Positions 8,504 to 17,900 of a stretch of 64,000 bases of DNA are shown one piece after another. A model generated the notes under the pieces. That model did no database searches. It had not been told where the DNA came from and worked only from the letters and a program-made list of their open reading frames with translations. Numbering within the stretch: position 1 is the stretch's first letter; each line of letters starts with the position of its first letter. The stretch lies in assembly GCF_900182955.1 (NCBI RefSeq), contig NZ_FXUL01000025.1:27244-91243 (forward strand), in the 5' to 3' direction. This DNA comes from Noviherbaspirillum suwonense. GTDB taxonomy: Bacteria; Pseudomonadota; Gammaproteobacteria; Burkholderiales; Burkholderiaceae_D. Both the position numbers and the translations under genes were made by a program.

Positions 8504-9227
8504 GCTCAACCTCCTGGCGGCCGATATAGGCCTCGATGACACGGGGGTCGGCGACGATTTCCGCCGGCGAGCCGGTGGCGATCACTTCGCCGAAATCGAT
8601 GGCGATGACGCGCGAGACCAGCTTCATGAACTCGCGCAGCTTGTGTTCGATCAGGAGGATGGTGAGCCCCTTCTCCTGGTGCAGGCGGCGTATCAGCACG
8701 GAAAGCTCCTCGATTTCACTGGAACCCAGCCCGGCAAACGGCTCGTCGAGCAGCAGCAGCTCGGGTTCGGTGGCCAGTGCCCGGGCAATCTCCAGGCGCC
8801 GCTGGTCGCCATACGACAGCCGTTCCGCGGGCGTCTCTTCCTTGCCGGCCAGGCCCACATCGGCAAGCAGGCCGCGCGCCCGCGTCTCCAGGTCGCATGG
8901 CGGCACCCGGGGACCGAGGCTGCCGACGATCACGTTCTCGAGCACCGTCATGCCGACGAATGGACGGCACAGCTGGAACGTGCGGGCCACGCCGAGGCCG
9001 ACGATGCGATGGGGCGGCACGCCGCGCAGCGAACGCCCGCCCAGCGTGACCGTGCCGCTGTCGGCCGGGATGAAGCCGGTCAGCAGGTTGTACAGCGTGG
9101 TCTTGCCGGCGCCGTTGGGTCCCAGTATGCCGACGATCTCGCCGCGCTCGACCTCCATGCTCACCTGCTTGACCGCATGCAGGCCGCCGAAATGCTTGTC
9201 GAGATCCTTCACTGACAGCAGCGTCAT
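8493..9227 (-). CDS. livG: Branched-chain-type amino acid ABC transporter ATPase LivG
   Basis: A 244-residue ABC ATPase. It has Walker A GPNGAGKTTLYNLL, the LivG-type signature LSYGDQRRLEIARAL, Walker B LLLLDEPFAG, and the LivG-specific tail GSPAEIVADPRVIEAYIG. The start ATG lies inside the livM stop as a 4-base ATGA overlap, indicating coupled translation. It acts as a heterodimer with LivF on the inner face of the membrane. Confidence 0.93.
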   Translation of the reverse strand: MTLLSVKDLDKHFGGLHAVKQVSMEVERGEIVGILGPNGAGKTTLYNLLTGFIPADSGTVTLGGRSLRGVPPHRIVGLGVARTFQLCRPFVGMTVLENVIVGSLGPRVPPCDLETRARGLLADVGLAGKEETPAERLSYGDQRRLEIARALATEPELLLLDEPFAGLGSSEIEELSVLIRRLHQEKGLTILLIEHKLREFMKLVSRVIAIDFGEVIATGSPAEIVADPRVIEAYIGRQEVEHAA

Positions 9228-10267
9228 ATCGTTTCTCCATTGCCGGCGATCTTGCCGTCGCCCGCATGCAATCCGTCTTTCGCGGGCCGGGCCGCCGGCC
9301 GCGGCGCCCTGTCGCCGGCGCTGCCGGCGATACGCTGCCGCAACTTCTGCCAGGTCGGCGCGACCAGGCCGGTGGGCAGGAAGAACAGGATCGCAATGAG
9401 CACCAGGCTGTAGACCATCAGGCGCCACTCGCCGAAGTCGCGCAGCAGCTCGGTCATCAGCGTGAGCAGCAGCGCGCCGCCGATGGCGCCGTAGATCGAC
9501 GACATGCCGCCGACGTAGACCATCGTGATGATGGTGATGGACGTCACGACCGCGAACAGCTGCGGACTCACCTGCTGCTGGTAATGCGCGTACAGCGCGC
9601 CGCCCAGTCCGGCGAAGGCCGCGCTGATGATCAGCGACGCGATCTTGTAGAACGTGATGTTGAGGCCGGCCGCCAGACAGGTTGCCTCGTCGCCGCGTAT
9701 GGCCTTCAGGATCAGGCCCCAGTTCGAGCGCGCCAGCGCGACCAGCAGCACGGTTATCGCGACCAGGATCGCAAGCACGAACCAGTAGTAATGCAGCGGC
9801 GACGACAGCAGCGGCTCGATGCCCTGTATGCCCTCTTCGCCGCCGGTGTGCTCCCAGAAGATCAGCATGAGCCGCTGCATGATGACCGCGCCGGACAGCA
9901 TCGCCAGCGCAAAGTAGGGTCCCTTGAGCCGCAGCGTCGGCAGGCCCATGATCAGCGCGAAGATCACCGCCACCACCATCGAGGCCGGCAGGCTCCACCA
10001 CGGCCCGAAGCCGAAGACGGTGTTCATGAAGCCGGCCGCATAGGCGCCCACGCCGATGAAGAGCGAGTGGCCGAAGTTTTCACGGCCGGTGAGCCCGGAC
10101 ATGAAATCCCAGCTCACCGCCCAGATCCCGTAGATCGCGGCCACGGTCAGCACGCCGACCAGGTAGCGGCCGCCGAACACCAGCGGCAGCACGGCCAGGA
10201 TGGCGACGGCGATGATCGCGCCGCCACGGTCGATATTCTTGTATCGCAGACTGTTCATGATTGCCAT
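9224..10267 (-). CDS. livM: Branched-chain-type amino acid ABC transporter permease LivM
   Basis: A 347-residue polytopic permease with about nine hydrophobic segments. Family signatures are FGHSLFIGVGAYAAG and the cytoplasmic coupling loop LILKAIRGDEATCLAAGLN, plus MVYVGGMSSIYGAIGGALLL near the C-terminus. The last ~45 residues are a polar, Pro/Ala-rich tail (from about LRQRIAGSAG) beyond the usual LivM end. An internal ATG at 10258 (MNSLRYKN) is an equally good start. It sits between livH and livG in the operon. Confidence 0.92.
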   Translation of the reverse strand: MAIMNSLRYKNIDRGGAIIAVAILAVLPLVFGGRYLVGVLTVAAIYGIWAVSWDFMSGLTGRENFGHSLFIGVGAYAAGFMNTVFGFGPWWSLPASMVVAVIFALIMGLPTLRLKGPYFALAMLSGAVIMQRLMLIFWEHTGGEEGIQGIEPLLSSPLHYYWFVLAILVAITVLLVALARSNWGLILKAIRGDEATCLAAGLNITFYKIASLIISAAFAGLGGALYAHYQQQVSPQLFAVVTSITIITMVYVGGMSSIYGAIGGALLLTLMTELLRDFGEWRLMVYSLVLIAILFFLPTGLVAPTWQKLRQRIAGSAGDRAPRPAARPAKDGLHAGDGKIAGNGETI

Positions 10268-10274
10268 CCCGAAG

Positions 10275-11135
10275 TCAAAAGGCGGCGCGGCGGCCGAAGA
10301 ATCCCGCCGGGCGCAGCACGAGCATCAGCAGCGTCGCCAGGACCGACACGATTTCGGTCCATGAACTCGAGCCCAGGTAAGCCACCAGCGTCTCGGCATA
10401 ACCGAGCATGAAGGCGGCCAGTATGCTGCCCGGTATCGAGCCCAGGCCGCCGACCACGACGATGGCGAACGCCTTCACGATGGGCAGCAGGTGCATGGAC
10501 GGATTGACCGACAGGAAAGGCCCGGCCATGATGCCCGCCAGCGCCGCAAGCGCGGCCGACAGGGCCATCACGACGGAAAAGACGCGGTCGCTGGGGATGC
10601 CCATGTACTGGGCCGCTTCCGGGTCCTGGGAAATGGCGAGAATGGCGCTTCCCAGGCGCGTGGTCTGGATGAACAGGTACAGGGCGCCGATGGCCAGGCC
10701 GCTCACGACCAGCGCAAGCAGCCGCTGCCCGGCGATATCGACGCCGCCGATGCTGACCTTGGCGTCGATGAAGGACGGCACGTTCCGGTATTCCGAGCCG
10801 AACGTCAGGAACAGGGCCTGCTCCACGACCAGCGCCACGGCCAGCGATATCATCAGCACGGCCAGCTGCGACGCCCGCATGGGCCGTATGAAGACGCGCT
10901 CGACGATCACGCCGAACAGCGCCACGCCAGCGACGGTCAGGATGGCCGCGAGCCACAGGGGCAGGTGCGCGATGGAGGTAAGCGCATAGGCGCCGTAGGC
11001 GCCCAGCGCGTAGAACGATCCGTGCGCCAGGTTGAGCACCCTGGCGACGCCGAAGATCAGTGTGAAGCCGACCGCGAGCATCGCGTAGATCGCCCCGGTC
11101 ACGGCGCCGAATATCAGTATCTCTAGCAAAGTCAT
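10275..11135 (-). CDS. livH: Branched-chain-type amino acid ABC transporter permease LivH
   Basis: A 286-residue inner-membrane permease. It has the LivH opening GAVTGAIYAMLAVGFTLIFGVARVLNLAHGS and the coupling helix region AISQDPEAAQYMGIPSDRVF. The carboxyl half holds VVVGGLGSIPGSILAAFMLG. The ATG at 11135 matches the family start, but AGGAG directly abuts it. A TTG two codons downstream (11129) has better spacing to the same AGGAG, so the true initiation codon is open. A longer frame reaches 11192. Confidence 0.92.
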   Translation of the reverse strand: MTLLEILIFGAVTGAIYAMLAVGFTLIFGVARVLNLAHGSFYALGAYGAYALTSIAHLPLWLAAILTVAGVALFGVIVERVFIRPMRASQLAVLMISLAVALVVEQALFLTFGSEYRNVPSFIDAKVSIGGVDIAGQRLLALVVSGLAIGALYLFIQTTRLGSAILAISQDPEAAQYMGIPSDRVFSVVMALSAALAALAGIMAGPFLSVNPSMHLLPIVKAFAIVVVGGLGSIPGSILAAFMLGYAETLVAYLGSSSWTEIVSVLATLLMLVLRPAGFFGRRAAF

Positions 11136-11324
11136 CTCCTGGAACGAGCCGGAATGGCGCCGCGCACGGCGGCTGGCAGGCAGCGCGCGCAAGTGCGCGA
11201 CAAGTGACGCGGCGCGGCGCAGCCGTGCGGCGGACCTCGGCGTTCATTAATCCATGGTGCTTGCAAGCCCGGCATGCCTGTGCGGCACGCCGGGGCTGGC
11301 CGGTGCTTGCGCCGGCTTACTTGC

Positions 11325-12608
11325 TTACTTGTTCATCCAGGGCGGCATGATGAACTTGCCGGTGCGCAGTTCCTTGGGCCACAGGACGACACGGTTGCCC
11401 GCATCCTGCCATTGGACGAAGAGCAGGTTCATGTTCTTGCCGCCTGCCTTGACGTCATGGTTGTCGTCGAATTCCAGCGTGCCCGGAACCCCGGTCATCG
11501 AGGTCTTTTCCAGCGCCTTGATGATGCCGTCGCTATCCATGCTCTTCGTGGTTTCGACTGCCTGCGCATACGCATAGACGGCGTCGTAGGCGCCGAAGGC
11601 GGTGTAGACCGGCACCCTGCCGGTGCGCTTCTTGAACTCGTCGAAGAAGGGAACGGTCTTGGCGGTCAGCGGCGCGCGGACGGCGAAGTTGGCGGCCACC
11701 TCGCTGATGGACTTGCCGCCCACGCGCTCGAAGAAGTCGCCGTCCATGCTCTTGACGTCGATGCCGCCGTAAGGGATGGGCACCCTGGCGTCATACCACT
11801 GCTTGGCGAACGTGTCGCTCGACGCATGGGACAGGATCACCAGCAGGAACTGCGCCTCGCTGGCGCGCACCTTCGAGAGCAGCGGCGAAAAGTCCGATGT
11901 GCTGGAGTCGAAGAACTCGGTGAGCCGGACGTCGGCGCCGACTTCCCCCGCGCCCTTTTTCAGTATGGGCACGAGGTCCTGCACCCATTTCGCGTTTTCG
12001 CCGATGATGGCGATCTTCTTGTAGCCCAGCTCGCCGATCAGCATGCCGGAGACGAAGTCGACCAGCTGCCGCGCCTGGTGCGCGGCATTGAGCGGCCCGA
12101 CGCGGAAGATGTACTTGTTCTTGTCGTAGTCCTGCTTGACCTTGGCGGTGATGGCCGGGGAGGCGGCGCCGACGCCGAGGTAGATGGTCTTGGCGGTCGT
12201 GATATGCGGCAGCTGGGCCAGCGTCACGCCGCTGGTGTAGCCGCCGATCAGCACATCGGCCTTCTCGTCGGCCGTCAGCTTCTTGATGGCGCTGATGCCG
12301 GTTTCCGGGTTTTCGGTTTCGTCCGCCACGACCATTTCAAGCTTGCGCCCGAGCACGCCGCCCTTGGCATTGATTTCGTCCATGGCGATCTTGATGGCGT
12401 CCTGGGTGTCGCGCCCTACCTGCAGCTGCATTGCGGTGGGCACACCGATCTTGATAGGCTTGTTCTGGGCGGAAGCGGCTGCGGCGCCCATGATGAGTGC
12501 GGCCGTTGCCAGCAACTTTCCTATCGTGCGGGCCGTGGGGTGGGTGGAAGAATGCTGCTGTCGTAAAGAATCAGGGCGGAAAATCCCGGCCCGTACAGAC
12601 TCGGTCAT
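11325..12608 (-). CDS. livJ: Branched-chain-type amino acid ABC transporter periplasmic binding protein (LivJ/LivK-like)
   Basis: A 427-residue type I periplasmic binding protein. A signal peptide (KLLATAALIMGAAAASA, cleavage before QNKPIKIG) is preceded by an unusually long polar leader of ~28 residues, so a downstream start is possible. The ATG at 12608 has a strong AAGGAG. Family features are KPIKIGVPTAMQ, DEINAKGGVLGRKLEMVVADE and FGAYDAVYAYAQAVE. It delivers its ligand to LivHMFG. The neighbouring indolepyruvate oxidoreductase suggests an aromatic or branched amino acid or its keto acid as ligand; this is inference. Confidence 0.9.
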   Translation of the reverse strand: MTESVRAGIFRPDSLRQQHSSTHPTARTIGKLLATAALIMGAAAASAQNKPIKIGVPTAMQLQVGRDTQDAIKIAMDEINAKGGVLGRKLEMVVADETENPETGISAIKKLTADEKADVLIGGYTSGVTLAQLPHITTAKTIYLGVGAASPAITAKVKQDYDKNKYIFRVGPLNAAHQARQLVDFVSGMLIGELGYKKIAIIGENAKWVQDLVPILKKGAGEVGADVRLTEFFDSSTSDFSPLLSKVRASEAQFLLVILSHASSDTFAKQWYDARVPIPYGGIDVKSMDGDFFERVGGKSISEVAANFAVRAPLTAKTVPFFDEFKKRTGRVPVYTAFGAYDAVYAYAQAVETTKSMDSDGIIKALEKTSMTGVPGTLEFDDNHDVKAGGKNMNLLFVQWQDAGNRVVLWPKELRTGKFIMPPWMNK

Positions 12609-12685
12609 ATGTCTCACTCCTTTGGTTTTTTCTTTGTCGATACCAGGTGGTGTCATTCCGTCTCACGCGGCTCCCACTTGAAATA

Positions 12686-12727
12686 ACCATACTGCATTGC
12701 TCGGTTTGCGGTCAACTGGTAAAACCA
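12686..12727 (-). promoter_or_regulatory. Candidate livJ promoter with GntR/FadR-type operator
   Basis: On the minus strand TTGACC (12715-12710) and TATGGT (12691-12686) are 18 bases apart, about 80 bases before the livJ start. Directly upstream lies the perfect dyad TGGTAAAACCA (12717-12727). That matches the TGGT-N3-ACCA half-site arrangement used by FadR-subfamily GntR regulators. No GntR gene is in the window. The rest of 12609-12951 holds no gene I can support. Confidence 0.45.
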
Positions 12728-12951
12728 AATTTCGCTGTGCGGGTCTTGTGGACGGACGGAACCGGATGGTTTGCTTCGGGGTCGGAATGCACGGATCAAG
12801 CCGCCCCGCGCGGCGATGATAACGATGGCGCGCAGGAATTTGATTGCCTCGCCGCAGTCTATGCAGGAAGACGCAACCAGGCGGCATGCGGCCCGCAGGA
12901 CGCCTGGCATGCCCGATGTTATTGCCTGTAACTGGATGGGAAGGGGATTGC

Positions 12952-14148
12952 ATGTCCGCCGAACCGACCGACACAGCCGGAGCCGCATCGCGGCGGAATG
13001 CAGGTGGCCTGGCGGCCGCAGCAAGCCCATTGCCTTCACCCCGAATCGCGAAAGCGCCGTCCGCGTTCAGGCGCTGCATGCTCAGCTACCTGGCGTCCAT
13101 GGCGGTCATTGTGGCCGGACTGTATTTTTACACCGCGCTCAGTCCGTATTACATCGCCCTTTACCGGGTCCACTGGACGCCTTCCTGGCTTGCCCATGGC
13201 ACGGGATGGACCGTCACCTTCCCGGTGGCGCTGCAGGGTTTTGCATGCGTCTATGCGCTGGCCCTGCTGCCCTACTACGCATTGCGACCCGGCAGGTTCA
13301 GCCATGCGTACATCATGCTGCGCCATGCATGCCGGCGCCTTGCCCGGCTGCAGCCGCCGCAAGCAGCGGAGGATGGCGAGGAAGACCGGCAGGCGATGCT
13401 GTGCCTGCTACTCAAGTTCATCTTCATCCCATTCTGCATACACGGGCTGGTCGCCTACCTGGCCTATGCGGACGACCAGCTCAGTCAGCTGGGCAGGCTG
13501 GTGGCCGGCGGGACGATGCCGGACTGGTTCTCGTTCTATAACAGCCGCCTGCATTACCTGGTCCTGAACCTGATCTTCATCGTCGATTTCTTTCCCTTCG
13601 TCGTCGGCTACCTGGTCCAGTCGCGCATGCTCGGCAATGAGGTCGTCAGCGTCGACGCCAGCGTTGGCGGCTGGATGGCCTGCCTGGTCTGCTATCCGCC
13701 GTTCAATGCCGCGATGGCCGCCATCCTGCCGATGCAGGTGGTCGAGCTTGCGCCCGCCTACCCGGCGTTTTCAATGACCGCGCATCTCGTCATCAATGGC
13801 ATGCTCCTGACCTTTTTTGCCTTGTACGCGTATGCCAGCGTGTCGCTGGGCTTCAAGTGCTCGAACCTGATGCACCGGGGCATCGTGCGCCGCGGGTTGT
13901 ATCGCTTGATCCGGCACCCTGCCTACCTGTTTAAAAATCTCGCGTGGTGGACCGGCGCGATCCCCCTCCTTTACGTGCTGGCGCAAACGTCGCCGAAGGA
14001 ATTTTTCTGGACCGGCTTCTGCATGGCCGGCTGGGCCTGCATCTACCTGCTGCGGGCGCTGGCAGAAGAGCGGCACCTGTCGCGCCACGCGGATTACCGT
14101 GGCTACATGCAACAAGTGCGCTTCCGTTTCATTCCCGGCCTTGCCTGA
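12952..14148 (+). CDS. Membrane protein with C-terminal isoprenylcysteine/phospholipid methyltransferase-like domain
   Basis: A 398-residue integral membrane protein with about eight hydrophobic segments after a polar N-terminus of ~40 residues. The last ~90 residues carry the ICMT/PEMT fold signature: VRRGLYRLIRHPAYLFKNLAWW, then a hydrophobic pair and RALAEERHLSRHADYRGYMQQV. In this superfamily the RHPxY and EE elements bind S-adenosylmethionine and act on lipid-like or small hydrophobic substrates. The long N-terminal half (YFYTALSPYYIALY and several helices) has no assignment I recognise. ATG at 12952 follows AAGGGG with good spacing; the frame extends upstream without features. Substrate unknown. 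Confidence 0.7.
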   Translation: MSAEPTDTAGAASRRNAGGLAAAASPLPSPRIAKAPSAFRRCMLSYLASMAVIVAGLYFYTALSPYYIALYRVHWTPSWLAHGTGWTVTFPVALQGFACVYALALLPYYALRPGRFSHAYIMLRHACRRLARLQPPQAAEDGEEDRQAMLCLLLKFIFIPFCIHGLVAYLAYADDQLSQLGRLVAGGTMPDWFSFYNSRLHYLVLNLIFIVDFFPFVVGYLVQSRMLGNEVVSVDASVGGWMACLVCYPPFNAAMAAILPMQVVELAPAYPAFSMTAHLVINGMLLTFFALYAYASVSLGFKCSNLMHRGIVRRGLYRLIRHPAYLFKNLAWWTGAIPLLYVLAQTSPKEFFWTGFCMAGWACIYLLRALAEERHLSRHADYRGYMQQVRFRFIPGLA

Positions 14149-14176
14149 ACCTGCGGATGCGCAGGCCAGCAGGCTG

Positions 14177-14545
14177 CTATTTGGCCTTCATGTCGCCGCC
14201 CTGGGCGCCGGTGCCCGGCACGCCGGTTTCCGGTGAGCCAGTCGTGCCAGGCCCGCCTGATGAGCCGGTCTTGGGCGCCGTGGTCGAGCTTCCCGAAACG
14301 CTGCCGGACGTGGTCCCGCCCGGCATGTTCCCGACGCCGGGCGAGCCGGAGGTGGCGGTGCCCGGCGAAACGGAGCCCGCCGGCTTTTCGGCATCGCTGG
14401 ACTTCGCGCGGGACGACGGCTTGCTGGATGAGGATGAACCTGAATCGCCGGAGGTCGCGCCCTGCGCATGGGCATTCAGCCCGGCGCCGAGCGCAGCGGC
14501 GGACACGACAATCGAGGCAATCAGCGGGTGGAATAGCGGCTTCAT
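14177..14545 (-). CDS. Small secreted Ser/Gly/Thr/Pro-rich protein
   Basis: 122 residues: a signal peptide (LIASIVVSAAALGAGLNAHA, cleaved before QGATSG), then a low-complexity chain of Gly, Ser, Thr and Pro with repeating GTTSG, GSPG and TGSPETG elements. It has no cysteines and no hydrophobic core, so the mature protein is probably disordered in the periplasm or outside. AGGAGCCTCCG precedes the ATG, a good ribosome site. The function is unrecognised. Similar short proteins are common in this bacterial group. Confidence 0.65.
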   Translation of the reverse strand: MKPLFHPLIASIVVSAAALGAGLNAHAQGATSGDSGSSSSSKPSSRAKSSDAEKPAGSVSPGTATSGSPGVGNMPGGTTSGSVSGSSTTAPKTGSSGGPGTTGSPETGVPGTGAQGGDMKAK

Positions 14546-14944
14546 CGGAGGCTCCTGGTAAAGGTTGTCCGCTCCACAGGGATCAGATGCCGCTTTCGTT
14601 CATTCACGGCGACATAAGCGGAAAAACTTGGATGCAATCCGGCTTTTCGAGTTCCGCTGACGCGCAATTGCGCAATTGCGTCAGTCGCCGCGTTCGACGC
14701 CGCTATCGGGCAAGGCGGGCAAGCCGTCGCGCGATCGCAATGAACTATTGGTCAACATCGCCCACGGCAAAGAGCGTCATCCTTTAAAATGCGCGAGCCT
14801 GGCTGGTCTTCCTCTCCGGCCGGTGCGATCCATTACAGGCTAACGACGGCCCTAATTTCATGCATTCTGTCAATTAATTGCATATCATTAACATTAAAAG
14901 TTGGTATAATTAACAGTTTTTGAAATCAGGCCGGAGAATTAGGG
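14546..14944. promoter_or_regulatory. Divergent intergenic region with 28-bp palindrome and TATAAT box
   Basis: At 14657-14684 CTGACGC and GCGTCAG flank two overlapping GCAATTGC units, making a 28-base near-palindrome that could bind a regulator. An AT-rich segment further on contains TATAAT (14905-14910), a credible -10 for the hybrid kinase gene starting at 14945; no convincing -35 is seen. No gene is apparent in this stretch. Confidence 0.4.
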
Positions 14945-17900
14945 GTGCAAGAAAATACGAAGGCCGCCAGCGTCCAGATGTCGCCTTCCGACGACCTTAA
15001 CTGGCTCTCCGGCGGCGGCGAGATGGGCGCGCTGATCCGCTCGATGGATTGGTCCAGCACCCCGCTCGGCCCGGTGGAAACCTGGCCGCAAAGCCTGCGC
15101 ACGTCGGTCAGCCTGTGCCTGTCCTCGACCTTTCCCATCCTGGTCGCCTGGGGTCCGGAGGATATCCAGATCTACAACGACAGCTACCGTCCGATTTGCG
15201 GCGCCAAGCATCCGGAGTCGATGGGACAGAATTTCAAAATTTGCTGGGCCACCGCCCTGCCGGTCGTCGGCGACGCATTCGACCGTGCGCACCGGGGCGA
15301 AGGCACCTATATCCGTGACCAGCGTATGTTCCTGGATCGGAACGGCTACCTGGAAGAAGCCTTCATGACGTTCTCGTTCTCGCCGATCCGGGACGAGTCC
15401 GGCAACGTGGGCGGCATCTTTCACCCGATTACCGAGAACACCGACCAGGTGCTCGGCGCCCGCCGCACGCAGAGCCTGCGCGACCTGTCGGTGCAGCTGA
15501 ACCGGGCGAAAACCATCGGCGAACTCGGCGGCCTGCTCTCCAGCGAACATCCGAACCTGCTGCCGGACCTGCCATTCATCCTGTTCTACAAGGCCGCGCC
15601 GGATGGCGTCCTGCACCTCTGTGCCAATGCCGGCCTGCCCGCCGACGCGCCGCTTGCGCCACCGACGGTCGACTCGTCGGCCGATGGCGGGTGGCCGTTC
15701 GCGGCAGCCGCCCGCTCGCGCGCCATCGAGGAAGTCCCTGACCTGGAACGCCGCTTCGGGCGCGTCGACTGCGGGCCGTATCCGGAAGCGCCGACCTCGG
15801 CATTGATCCTGCCGATCAGCGTCGCGGGCATGGAGCAGCCATACGGCTACGTGGTGGCCGGCGTGAGCGCGCGCCGCGCGCTCGATGCCGAGTACCGCAG
15901 CTTCTACGAACTGCTGATGAATACCGTCAACACCGCGGTCGGCAATATCACGGCCTACGAGCAGGAACAGAAGCGGGCCGAAGCGCTGGCCGAGATCGAC
16001 CGCGCGAAGACCGCGTTTTTCTCGAATGTCTCCCATGAATTCCGCACGCCGCTGTCGCTGATATTCGGTCCTCTCGACGACTCGCTCACCGATCCAGAGG
16101 AACCGCTCGGCCCGCGCCAGCGCGCCCGGCTGGAGGTGACCCACCGCAACGCGCTGCGCCTGCTGAAACTGGTCAATTCCCTGCTGGATTTCTCCAAGAT
16201 CGAGGCGGGACGGGCGCAGGCAGTCTATGCGCCGCTGGACCTGTCCCGGTTGACACTGGATCTCACGAGCGTCTTTCGCTCGGCGATGGAGAAAGCCGGG
16301 CTGGATTTCGACGTGGCCGTGTCAGACCTGCCGGAGCCGGTCCACGTCGACCGTGACATGTGGGAAAAGATCGTCTTCAACCTGTTGTCGAACGCCTTCA
16401 AATTCACGATGCAGGGCGCCGTGCAGGTCAGGCTCGAACGCCACGGCAATGCGGCGCGCCTGTCGGTGCGCGACACCGGCAGCGGCATTCCCGACGCGGA
16501 ATTGCCGCGGGTCTTCGAGCGCTTCCACCGCGTCGAGGGCGCGCAGGGTCGAAGCTTCGAAGGCACCGGCATCGGCCTGGCCCTGCTCCAGGAACTGGTG
16601 AAGCTGCACGGCGGCCACATCCATGTCGAAAGCCGGGTCGGTGTGGGCTCGGTTTTCTACGTCGATATTCCATTCGGAACATCCCATTTGCCCGCCGCGC
16701 ACATTGCGGCGACGCCAGCCGACGAGCGAGCGGGCGGCGCCATCGGCGCGGCCTTCGTCGAGGAGGCGTTGCGCTGGCTTCCCGAAGACGCGGCGACGCG
16801 GCCTGCCGACCCTGGCGTCGCCGAAGCGCCGGCTGCCGCTGGTCGCCAGCGGGCGCGCGTGCTGGTGGTCGACGATAACAGCGACATGCGCAATTACGTG
16901 AAGGGGCTGCTTGAACGCGACATGGTCGTCGAGACCTGCGCCGATGGCGAGGACGCGCTGGCCGCGGTGCTGCGCAAGCCGCCCGACCTGCTGCTGAGCG
17001 ACGTGATGATGCCCCGGCTGGACGGTTTCGGGCTGCTGAAAAAGATACGCGCGACCGAGGCGATCAGCCATGTTCCGGTGATCCTGCTTTCCGCCAGGGC
17101 CGGCGAGGAAGCGCGGATAGAGGGATTGCAGGCCGGCGCCGACGATTACCTGGTCAAGCCGTTCGCGGCCAATGAGCTATTGGCCAGGGTAAAGAAACAG
17201 ATCGACCAGAGCCGCGAGCGCCGCAGCGCCCGCAAAGCGCTGGAGGAAAGCGAAGCCTACTTCCGCTCGCTGGTCGATTCGTCGCCGGCCATGCTCTGGA
17301 TCACCGACGCCAGTGGCCGGTGCACCTACCTGAGCAAGCGCTGGTTCGAGTACACCGGTCGCAAGCCAGCTGATGGTCCGTTCCTGAACTGGCTGCAGAG
17401 CGTTCATCCGGAGGAGCAGCAGCGGGTCGCACGCGTGTTCATGGCGGCAAATTCGGAACATGCGCCGTTCGTGCTGGATTACCGGTCAAGGAGGCATGAC
17501 GGCGAATTCCGCTGGGTGATCGATTCCGGCGCGCCGCGCTTCGACGCGGACGGCAGCTTCCTTGGCTACATCGGCAGCGTGATCGATGTCCACGAGCGCA
17601 AGGGCGCCGAACAGAAGCTGCAGCTCCTCGCCGACGAACTGTTCGAGACCAACCGCCGCAAGAGCGAGTTCCTGGCCACGCTCGCCCATGAGCTGCGCAA
17701 CCCGCTGGCGCCGATACGCAACGGGCTCGAAGTGATGCGGCTGACAGCGGGCAATACGACCGCATGGAACAAGGTCCGGGACATGATGGAGCGCCAGGTC
17801 TTCCACATGGTGCACCTCGTCGATGACCTGCTCGACGTGGCGCGCATCAGCAGCGGGAAAGTCGCCCTGCGCAAGGAACGGGTGGAACTGCACCGGATCG

